A stretch of 64,000 nucleotides of DNA from Echinococcus granulosus (lineage: Eukaryota; Platyhelminthes; Cestoda; Cyclophyllidea; Taeniidae). The DNA lies in NCBI RefSeq assembly GCF_000524195.1, contig NW_020170387.1, forward strand, positions 781,980-845,979, in the 5' to 3' direction. The notes beneath the pieces are model-generated. The model had not been told where the DNA came from, did no database searches, and worked only from the letters and a program-made list of their open reading frames with translations. The position numbers and the translations under genes were made by a program. Positions 25,796-36,712 of the stretch are shown piece after piece. Each line of letters starts with the position of its first letter. Position 1 is the stretch's first letter.

Positions 25796-28700
25796 TCAAA
25801 TCTCGGAGGTTGGAGGGTGGTCGATGTGCCACTCGAGGGATTGAGGACGTTTGACGATGCGGAAGCACTGAATCATGTCACCACGGGCCCAGCCATCGAA
25901 GACGGAGGCAGTGGTGGAGGCCTCAGGCGGGTGTTGATGGAGGTCGCTAAGGCTTCGGTGTTCCGTGCTGGTGTGGAGGAGGACAATGCCGAACTCGACG
26001 TTCCGTCGCACCGAGTCAACATCGCTGCGGCCGTGACGCAGAGAGAAGCAAAGGGCGCGGTCCAACAAGACTCGACCGCTGTTAGTCGGGACGCCCTCCT
26101 GTGCCTCCCCGTATTCCAAGCGGACTGCCTCCTCTGGCTTTGTCATCCGTTTACTGGATCGCATTCCCGTGTCGCCTCGGTCGTTAGAATCTAGTGTTGG
26201 ACGCAGAACGCGAAACAGAATCGGATCTGTACCTGAAGTGAGAACAGAAGACACACGAATCCTTCCTTCAAATGGTAATGACATCGTCCTTTAATGCTGG
26301 AAAAAATGAAGTCAGCGAAATACTGTGATTGATATTTCGTACGCATTGCTCATTTTGAAGAATACGGTGAACCTCGGTCCAAATTAATTGGGGATTTAGA
26401 CGTAAAACGCCATCCTTGTAGATGAAGCAAACGTGTATTTTGAGGGAAAACATGAAATGTGACCATTTCAGCCAATTTTGAGTGCATAATTAAGGGAAGT
26501 ACATTCCCAAAAATAAAATTAGTGGGAACTAAACTTGGTAAGTTAAATGAAACAGATCAATTAAGGCCATTTTAAACCGGATGATTGTCAATTAGTTGGA
26601 GTTTGAGAAAAATGGTTATAAAGGTGCAAAGAAAAGCTCAGGAAAGAGAAGTGCAATTTTTACGTGAACAGCATTTCCGTGTGGTTAGGAAGTTTTGACA
26701 GTGATTCTTTGGAAAACGGGACTCGATTGATGCATTTGCATTGGGTCCATTTAGAAATAGCTACTTTGTGTCAAAGCTTTACATTGTCAGGACTTTTACA
26801 AGCTTCCCAGCAGGTCGAAAGTAATTTTTGTGAGGCACTATCGGAACCTGTGATGGGTATTTTTGACAAAAGTCTTCGAATGACCCATCTAAGCTCTAAA
26901 TCCTGTTGTCACTTCTGTTGGATCCACTGAACTACTATCAACATCTAGCATAACTCCACCAGAAGTCGTCCAAATTTATTTGTCAAGTGCGTCACTTTAC
27001 GCGCAAAACCCCATCGTCTTAAAAATTTATGCTGATTTCATGCAGTGATAAATCTTAATAAAAGCCTAAACCATCACATCAGTAGCGTTACACCCTCTCA
27101 AACCCTATGATGCAAAATAACCATGGTCATTGAGAAGATGAAAATATCACAATGCCTAATGCGTTCAAATGGCGATATATGATAGCTGCATCGAGCCAAA
27201 ATCAACCCATTTACTCAGACGATTTGTTAATAAGTACTTCCGGTTCAATTACGGACACCTTCCATCGAAAAATGAAGCTCTAAAATACAACTTATAGGCG
27301 CCTTCTTTCAGAGAAAAAGGGGAGGATCGAATAAAACCAAAATCCCTAAAAAGAAGACGATCTCTGATTTGAACATCTTCGAGAAGACAAAGAGTAATAA
27401 GCATGCCACTTTTAGCTGAATTTAAAGAGAAGTTTTTGTCCCAAAATGAAAAGTTAATGAATAAGCGCACAAAAACTCATACCACCACAAGCCGGTAGAA
27501 AGTAGACCCCAAGGTCGTAAACATACCGTGCTTGGAGGACTTTCCAGAGAGGATGTTGCCATGCGTGCAACGACATCCACCGACCACTACCTCCTCCTGA
27601 CGCTTGGTACGAATCACGGAGACCTCAAAGGTCTGCAGGACCACGCCTTCACCTTAGCAAAAGGAGCAAACATGAAATTAGACTACCTGCCTCCCTCATC
27701 TCATCCGTTTGTTTAGAGCTGTTGACACTACTGAAGAAAAACTTTAACATATTTATGAAAGGGGATGATAAATCTCGCACAAAATAAGTCGAAATGCAAC
27801 TTTACTGAAGCGCTGTTGAAAATAATCGATCGGAATTTTAGTGTTCATCTGGAAAACAGTTTCTGGAAACACGAACTTGAAGCTAACACGCCAACTCGAC
27901 GAGTATTGCCTCAAAATTCAACTGATTGCTGGAACCCACGGTGGGTTAATAAAATTTTACTACGTCAATTTACAACTGGAACTAAGCAAGAATGCGCTAA
28001 TAAACATTTACTCAGTTGGCGAAAAAAATTGATTGCCGTACTTCAGATAAATATCCCGTGATCAAAACCACAACCGTAGCTACTCCTTAAGAACTAAATA
28101 ATAACGTAAAATCACCAGACCCACCGACTACTTCTTCAAGATAGACAGGAGGTAGCTTGTCATTAACGAGGGAGCGCACGTCTTCAGCAAGCCTGTAGAT
28201 GATGTTGTGCGAGTGGAGTATGAGGTTGTGCGCATCGAGTGCTGACTTCGCACCCGGAAGTGCATCGACGTTGAATGTGAATATTTCAGCTGAACAGAGA
28301 CAGAGGCCATCGATAAATAGGACCAACACCTAAAAATGAGAAAGACGCGCCCAAACCTACCTCCAATGGCTGCCGCAAGATCCACTTCGGCTGGGGTGAC
28401 AGGACCGACACCTGAGGAGACGATTTGCACGCAACACTGGTCGGACGGACAGGTTGCTAGCATGTCTGAAATCGCGCCCAAACTCCCATCAACATCGGCC
28501 TTGACGATCAAGGGAACACGCAGTTCCTTCGCTTCCTTTTCATTGCCCACATTAGCTAACCATGTTGTTTGGTCTTTCTAAATTGTAAAAAACCCAATTT
28601 TCTACCCTTTAAAAGCATTAAAAGTGGATTTTAAACTTGACAACGGAATGACAGGTTTAGCAAACATTTGGATGCTCTCAGTTTCAAAAAAAGGGTCAGA

Positions 28701-31700
28701 GAGAGTCGCTTGAAAGAAGTGGAACAGTATTAGATACAAATTCTGCTACTGCACGTACTTCGCTAAGCTGAAATAGTTTCTAGCCCACAAAAAATAGCAA
28801 GTTGGGTCGTGCATTATTAGAAGTATATTTACAAAGTGGGCTTTCTGCTAGGCTAGCAGAGTCGAAGCATACTAAGAATCCCGTCGCTAAGTTTGACTGT
28901 CAAACTACAAAGCATAATTACTAAGCGCCCAATACCTATCACAATTAATGCCTTAGTTTCAATCTTAAGTAGAATGCCGGTAACTGAACCTGGTTACATC
29001 CAGAATTTAAAGTCAAACGTGAGTAGATGTTTAATTAGGTGGCTTGATGATTCTTAAAGACAGAAAAATATTCTGCATGAGAAGAATAATAAGATTTCCT
29101 GTGGATTTATGTCTCAAAAACAAAAAAATGGGAGCCGATGGGGTCATGGAAAATGCCATTGTATCAAGCAGGAAAGGGAAGAGGGTGTGCCTTACTCTGA
29201 ACTGGGAGGCGAAGCGACGGGAAGCAACGGGGTCCATTTGCTCGCATTTTTTGAGGTAAGCCTCGTAAGCAGCACGGTACTCGGCCTTCCGCTGGTCGAT
29301 AAACAATCGGTCTACTCGCGACTTCTGTTCCAACCGCCGCTGACGCCGAGTCCGAACCGCCGCCTCCGCTTCTGCCTACACAGCGGCACCTCAACGTTAG
29401 GAACCCACAACTGTATTCCATGCTGAGCCTTGGTGTCCGCTCTCGATTCAATATTTTAAGGGTTAAACCTCTCCACGTGCAGACTTTTGGAGTACATTAG
29501 AGTGTGGCTTCAAACGGCAAAGCCAACACCAATGGACGGAATGATACAGCTTAAGCGCTACACTGCTGAAAGTGCTGGTGAACTCACACCGGAAAAAATA
29601 AACCCGACTTCACCGGACGGATAACACAATAAACGGCATAAAAGAACGACTACGTCTGTCTGGCCTTATAACAGAAGTATCAGCCAAAACGCGTCGGCTT
29701 ATGGCAAGCTCATACGCCCAAAGAAATATGGAATCTAGAAGATTAACAATGAACATTGGGAAATTAGTACAAAAATGGTAATTTTAAATCATGACCTAAG
29801 GATTTGACAGCTTTTTACCCTGCAACTAGCCGAGAACACTCCAGATGTGCAACTAGAAAACCGTATAGCCAAACCTCGACTACAATACTATTGACTTCAT
29901 TAAGTAGGTATGGTTTTAGTTTCTCGGTGTACGAAACGGCCAGGCAGAAATGGTGCAGATGGATCTGTATTATGTATTTTAGGGTCGAAATCTGATGTAA
30001 ATCTACCAATATCTACGAAATATATCACAAATGTTAAATTCCGAGTCTTCGTGTGGTTTATTTAAATTCAGTCAAAAATTCGTGACGGCCAAAGCAGAAG
30101 GATAGTTACAAGGAGTACCAAGGAAGATACCCAAAGTAAGATGATAAAGGCTTGGTAACAAAGTGATATTCATCCTAATCTAGATACTTCGCAACCTCCC
30201 ACGGTTCAATCCCTAAAAGGGTAGCATGGAATTTTGCTCACGCCGCCTACACTGATGGTCTCCAGGATCTTCTGTGAAATTATAGTCAAGCAAGCTCTTC
30301 TGTCCTAGGCCACCAAACAAGAAGTCTGTTGTAAGAGATCAAATAATTGAATATCCAGAGTCGAAATCACCTACTACATGCAAAAAATACATAGAATTTC
30401 GTAGAAAAAAGCACACAAACAATTAGAAACTTGGTTATAAAGTGGCAAAAGAATGTAGTACCTACGTCTGAGGCGACCTCGAGGATAGTGCTACCCACAG
30501 GAGGCGTAGTCTTCCAGCCGGCGATGAAAGCGGTGTAGCCGGGTCCAACGGAGTCCACACGGACGCCACGGTCGTTGCGAAGGATGCGCACGCAACCTAC
30601 GCTCTCGCCAGCCACCAGAGGACCGCTTCTGGCGCCCTGCTTTAACTCACCCCGCGTCACCAGGCAATTCACCACCTTCCTGCGTTGGGAAGAGGGGGAA
30701 AAAGTGGATGGGTAATATTTACTCTCAATTGTCAAATACTAGGAATTGTATGGCTCACCTCAATTAAAAAGTGGTACAAAATCCAATCTCAATTCAGGTC
30801 CGTATAAATCGTGAAAAATTGTTTATCAAATTGATTCTTTAAAGGTAAATAGCAAATCGAAAACACTTTACCTTAATCAGAAGAAAAGATACTGGTATTT
30901 TTCCTTGTTAAATAAGGCAGATAATTTCCATGGTCACTACTTTAAGACAAGTACTGAGGAGTAAAAGACACGCAGAGTACAAACTTTACCAGGCTCAATC
31001 TGAATTAAAAAGTAAATGTATCGCAAAACCGAACGACAAACAGTGGCACGAACTTTTTAGCAAGAAATGACATAAAGTTTAAAAAATAAGCATAGCTGCT
31101 ATAAGGAAGCTATTTAGAATGACATGAGCTAAACATACTCAGACAGGGTAGCACAAACGACATTTTTAGTAAAACCCACACCCTACACTATTTCTGTTGA
31201 ATTTTTATTTGGTCAAACTCTTTCTTACTTGACAATTCGCTGTCGCATTATGTTCTCGGTGGTAAATATGCGACACTGATCATGCTATTCAAGCCTTTGA
31301 TCTCTTACCATACTATAAAGCCAAGGTAAAGTTATTTGTAGTCTACTCCAAGTTGTTTTTTTTCAGAAGCAATCGTGGTATATTTTGTCCACAAGCCACG
31401 TACAATTTTGAGGTTAATCATGGGGATCCATTGTCACGCTAGTGACCAAACTGTTTCACAAACCAATTAAAGGGCACTTGTTACATGCTTACGCTCCAAT
31501 GTGCCATTATATGACAAGAAAACCTCGTCGTCAAAACATGGCTCCATCATCAAACATCTTTCGTTGATTATTACGAAAAATGAAGATGTTTAAATACCCT
31601 TGCATTCCTTAAGACATAATTGGCATATTTTTCCGTTAAGAGCAAAAAAATCACATTCTTTGAGAGGATCGCTCAACGCTTTAGTGACTACATTATCATT

Positions 31701-34616
31701 TATCTTCGATAAACTACCCAGACCAGATATAACATAACCCATTTTTCATAGGTATAATTTCCCATGCATACCAGTAACTAGGAGGGAAGCATATTTCATT
31801 ATCAAAATATGACCATGCCATCAGTGATCCTTTATCGCTTATTGTGGGGAGTTGCCCTAAATCTGAGTTCTAATCCCATCTAAGTAATCAGCAGAAAATA
31901 ATTGGTGAAAGCAAGGAAGTATTGGCCAGTCAACTTACCCCAGGCCATGCTCGGCACGGCATTCAAGAACGAGAGCCTCGACGGGCCCGGTAGGGTCTGC
32001 AGTGACCTGCATCACCTCGGCCTGCGCCACGATGGCCTCCAACAGGGGGACGAGGTTAATGCGCCGCAGCGCAGATATCTCCACTCCCTGCACCTCGCCA
32101 CCCAGTCGCTCCACCACTACACCGTGAGCCGCTAGGCCCTGAATCGTCCGCTCCTGCAGTCCCAACCGAATCCGGTCAATGTGCACAGGGACAGTTAAGT
32201 GCTTATACTTAGATGCGCTGTGGTGAAAGGTTTTTTTCCATATTTAGCTACACGAGCTCCTACCATCAGTGTCCATGGTTTACAAGACATCTTGTGCACC
32301 AGTAAATAAATTTTCCTCCACATTAGCAGACCCCATTTTTTCATTTAAAATAATGTAGGGTGCACAGTGCATAAGCACATACATCAAGTTAGATGAGTTA
32401 TTATAACAGACGGGGAAGATGTGTACATTCAATAAAGCGACTTCATAAAACAGAAAATTTTCCCATCCAATGTCGGTAGAGGTCATAAAAAGGGAAGCTT
32501 TACAAAGCATTAGTGTAATAATTTTGTTTGAATGATATTTTAGCACATGGAACTCCTTTATTTCGGCTAACACAAGATTTCCGTACACTACATCATGGGA
32601 AAATAGACGCAATTACAGATACATTGAAACTTAAGCATGTTAGAGAGGACGAGTAAGCATTACTAAGATCTGCATGATTCAAAAGTGCTTCCATCGACTT
32701 ATAGGCCAGTGGAAAAAACAGTGAATTATCAAGTAGAATGAGGCATCAAGAAAAAAAATCTAAGGAATAAGAAAATAAAAGGTCATACATACCACATCAA
32801 CACCATACTTGTCTATTTTATTGATTGCGACGAGGAGCTGAGCTAAAATAAAGAAACAGCTTTCTACCAATCCAGAAATCCGTTTGAGGCATTATAGCAT
32901 GGGTGATTTTCATAAGAAGGAATCACACAAGAATTGCATTGCAGTAAGAAATCTTTAACCCATCAGGCAGATCAATCCAAAATTTGGCCAAGTACAGAAA
33001 CGGAATGTCAGTTTAGCAGTCAGAAACCTAAAACTTTATTGCTCTTTATCGAAATTTAACCTTATGGCTAAAGCACACGAGCAATCAACTACAAAAAGCA
33101 TCTATTTAAACAAATAAATACACACCGGGACATCAGTTTCCACTGAATTAATTTGGGTTTGGGAAATTTTTGGATGAAAAGCAGTCGGTAGGTGTGCTGG
33201 TTTTTTAAGTGACAACACTAATCTAAAGATCTCAACAATTAACGGAATGCCTCGATTATTTCTCTAGGTACGCCTCATTATTAGCGGCCAAGAATGACAA
33301 TGAAGTGCACAAAACTAAACTTTGTACTGCAAGGGCAGTGACTGAAAGAGATTCCTTAACCGGTAATCCGCAACCAACACCCAAACTCCTTATATCCGAA
33401 TAATCAATCACTCTGCTATTAAAGAGACATCTACGGAAGCAAGCACTGAGGGGGTAAACAACTTAGATCAGTACAAAATCCCAGATGTACGGTTCTGCCA
33501 TACGGTAAGGCCATAGACTTACCGTTAAATTCCTTGGCAAATCTAATACACTCAACGGTTTGAGGCATGACGCCATCGTCGGCGGCTACCACGAGGAGGA
33601 CTATGTCGGTGGCCTTGGCACCGCGCGCCCGCATGGCCGAGAAAGCGGAGTGGCCAGGAGTGTCGATGAAGGTGATGATGCCTCCGTCCCCTTCACTGCC
33701 AATACCCCCGCCCGCTACGGCAGCGGCCTCCGCGACCGAGAGGGAGAAAGCGGAGAGATGCTGAGTGATGCCACCGAACTCTTCATCCACAATGCGCGAG
33801 GCGCGCAGCGCGTCTAACAGGGTCGTCTTGCCGTGGTCCACGTGGCCCATTATTGCCACCACCGGTGGTCGAGGTACACAACACGTCGAGTCCGGCGGAG
33901 GTCTTAAAAAAGAGGGTTAACATTTGCTTCTTGGGGAGTTTTTGGCATTGTAGCAGGTATTTAGTCAACCATTTAAACTAAACTTCCTTAGTTCAACTGA
34001 AGTGTTCGGATAAGACCCATTTCCAATTGCCAAACTTCTGCCAAAAGTTCTAAACTAAAGCCAAACCCATTCTTATAATTTATTCTGTACATACAAAAAA
34101 CATACGTATAGTAGCGTAAATAATTGGAGCATTAAATCGAGTGGTAAATTGACTAGAAAGCATGCGACATAAAACAAACTTAAAATGGCAGCATGTACTA
34201 GAAGCCGCTATCAAGTTCCGTGAGCATTTTACATTTATTCAGCATGATTACCTAGTTCATGTACATTACAGAACTTGAGGAGGAGAGGATACTTGAAAAA
34301 TGGAGGCCGTAAAATATTACCTGGGATGGACGTCAAATCCATCCATTGGAGACCTCCCTTTGGTCGTTTCGGGTGAACTGCGATTGACAAAGTTGGGTCT
34401 AAACCCCAGAAGGGATACAAGTCCAGTCAGCAATTCCCGATTTTCAATCGAGGTCGTAGCGCTTACTCGAAGCGATCCCAGCAACCCGCTATTGACGGAG
34501 CGGATAATACTGCCAACAGGACGTTTTGTCAGTTTTGAGAGTTCTGAGATCTTAATGCCATCCCAAACATCAACTGTAGGAACTGTCATAGACGATTTAC
34601 CGGACCGGGGTTTAGC
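25796..34616 (-). CDS. MTIF2: mitochondrial translation initiation factor IF-2
   Basis: Translational GTPase that places fMet-tRNA on the mitochondrial ribosome. Ten exons join in consistent phase: 34616-34321, 33902-33523, 32842-32793, 32153-31939, 30679-30466, 29375-29196, 28577-28361, 28289-28116, 27652-27527 and 26232-25796, giving 762 codons. Order of parts: an IF2 N-terminal-type segment ([20 protein letters not shown]), then G1 GHVDHGKT at about residues 118-125, G2 GITQH, G3 DTPGH and G4 NKID, all intact. The domain II beta barrel follows ([20 protein letters not shown]), then a charged helical linker, domain III ([16 protein letters not shown]) and domain IV ([31 protein letters not shown]). 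Oddities are an Ala/Gly-rich insertion between G2 and G3 and a C-terminal domain longer than usual, with extra loops. The first codons and targeting peptide are missing. The exon 1 acceptor (AATAG at 34617) is the least certain boundary, and the exon at 35395-35646 is a candidate for the missing part. Confidence 0.95.
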
Positions 34617-35394
34617 CTATTCACAAAGCATTTAGCAACAAAAAATAGACAAACCTTGGAAGAGAATGTGGCCGATAGGAATGTAGCAGAGTCGCACAAG
34701 AATGAAAGACGTAGGCGGCTAAGTAAATGAGCGATACCTCTCGTCGTTACACAAAGCATGACAGTAACGCTTTTTTAAACTCAAATTATTGGGCGAGCAC
34801 CTGAAATAAGAGTGAGATATCTGTAAGACTTTGACGGGGAATATAATACACGGGAAGAATATTGAATAGAAGAAAACTTTATTCAGTCCAAGTACAATTT
34901 AATTTGGTTTGCTAAAGTATAAACTGTGGGAGGGGACGCTACTTTCCTTCAAGAGTGTTTCGCCTGAGATGCAAATCTCGTCCAGAGAGGGTTTCGAGCT
35001 GGGAAAAGAGGGAAGAAAAAATGAACAATTTCCACAAAAGATGGATTCTAATTTCAAAAACACCACTACTAACTACCATCACTGTCACGTGCATCAAGGA
35101 CACCGTCCCACTTTACTGCAAATTCAGGTGATTGTGTTTTCACAACATTCATACAAAACTCGATAGAATATCTGCATAAAAATAGCCTAAGATATACCAT
35201 TATGATGCCAAATCTAATGCAACGACCAAATAACATGAGAATCCCTTCTGCCAAAGAACCAATTTTATCAAAGCGATGGTACGACACCGCCCTAAGATTT
35301 CATACCATGGCCGGCGACCCATACTTAGAAAGCAACTCTTGATAAATAAACACACATCGCAAGAAAAAAGGAAGTATTCGTGGTATGAGCTATT

Positions 35395-35646
35395 TCAGAG
35401 GCATAAAATAGAAGCGCAGACAGAATCAACATTCGGGAGACCACTCAACTTCTTCTGCAACCACGCTGGCATTTTCCTCTTCTTTGGGGGGCCATAAGAA
35501 CCCTTCGTAGAGGACTCCTCGATGGGCAGTAAAATCCGTATATCCGAACCGAATCTGACGTCATCCATTGCTACGATTCGAAGCAGTACTTCAGCCCATG
35601 AACGGGGGACCAATGGATGAGAGAGGCTAAATTTACAGGTCGACAA
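35395..35646 (-). CDS. coding-like exon upstream of mtIF2, possibly its 5' part
   Basis: A minus-strand open frame of about 83 codons with protein-like composition, including an internal ATG starting MDDVRFGSDIRILLPIEES and then a basic stretch PPKKRKMPAWLQKKLSG. It lies about 0.8 kb upstream of the first recognised mtIF2 exon, on the same strand and in the same A-rich (plus-strand) block. It could therefore hold the N-terminal part of mtIF2 or the 5' region of that transcript. I see no strong GTAAGT-type donor at its 3' end, and the basic tail is not a typical mitochondrial presequence, so the link is unproven. It may be an independent short gene or a chance frame. Confidence 0.35.
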   Translation of the reverse strand: MSTCKFSLSHPLVPRSWAEVLLRIVAMDDVRFGSDIRILLPIEESSTKGSYGPPKKRKMPAWLQKKLSGLPNVDSVCASILCL

Positions 35647-35649
35647 ATC

Positions 35650-36712
35650 TTGTCACATTTGAAGAGGGAGATATGACCGAAGAGTACAGATTAAAAGCTT
35701 CTGCATTTGGTCATAAAATTATAATCTAATGTTGGGGACCCTCCATTAGTTTCATTTACCCTTGTTGTACTTCGAGAACAAAAAAGCAGCTAAACTTTTT
35801 TTCATAAATACGGCGATATCATCAATTTGTCACAAATGAAATTTTTTCTGACAAATACAGATTCTCACCTGGGAGGCTTATATCAAATGTTGAATTCACT
35901 TTATTCTGTTTGCCAATTTTTAAATTTTATTTGGTTGGATTTATTTAGGGGTTCTTAGCTTTTTTCTGTTTTAAAGGTAAGAGAAACGGCCTTGAGTGCG
36001 TTTTATTTTACTACGCACAATTGTACAACAATATGGGAATTGGCGTTTGAGTTTTTCGATTGGTGCAAATAGTCAGGTTGGGAAGCCATGCGGTTCGTGA
36101 CAGTAACTTGTTCTTGGGATGCGTAGGCTTATGATTCGTGGTTAATGCTAAATAGCCTTCTGGATTGTTTTATTCCTCTTAAGCCACTTCAATATTCATT
36201 ATGGATGATTTGGACGTATCCATTTTGTGCTTTTGTGTTCTCTTATTAACAATGCGGTTGGTTGAATTGCGCCTTCGTTTCCCATAGAATTAATTCGCCT
36301 TATTTAAAAAGGAAGCTTAGGAACTGTATGCTTTCCCACCTCTGTTACCGGTTGCTGTGGTTTTCAGCTCTTCGACTTATTTCGATTTGTTACTAATGGA
36401 AGTATGTGAAACAAACGGGCTCGAGCGCTCCACTAACTTTGTACATGTTTATTATTCTACAGCATACCGTAAAATGCTAACTTTTAAGTGCCTTGCAAAC
36501 GCCGCTAGAGGTTTTTTGGTTTTTCAGCTTGCAGATTGCAAGTCCCTTCCCTGGATTTCGCTAGTGCTCTGATCCCTGCAAATTTAATGACCTTCCTCTC
36601 ACCCCCTCTATCAGCAGCTTGGGTGCAGCGACCTTTGAGAAGCCTGTAAAACACGGGTACCAGCGGTTGCAGCAACATGCAAATCGCTCTGGCGTGGATT
36701 CCTGGTTAAGCT
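35650..36712. promoter_or_regulatory. divergent intergenic region between mtIF2 and NALF
   Basis: The mtIF2 gene (minus) and the NALF homologue (plus) point away from each other across this segment, so both promoters should lie here or just inside it. Plus-strand base composition changes from A-rich to T-rich at about 35.7 kb, suggesting that the plus-strand transcript begins well before the coding start at 36713. A pyrimidine-rich gttttcag acceptor-like site at about 36358-36366 could mark a 5' untranslated exon. No clear TATA box or other motif was identified. Confidence 0.4.

Noticed and set aside
25817..26194. 125-codon plus-strand open frame
   Set aside because: It is the antisense shadow of the last mtIF2 exon, whose frame, acceptor and family motifs are clear on the minus strand.
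26664..26930. 88-codon plus-strand frame in an mtIF2 intron
   Set aside because: No recognisable family; the acceptor-like acag before it is not matched by other exons. Treated as chance or element debris.
27765..28061. 98-codon plus-strand frame between two mtIF2 exons
   Set aside because: Lies in an mtIF2 intron, antisense, AT-rich, with no motif or splice context.
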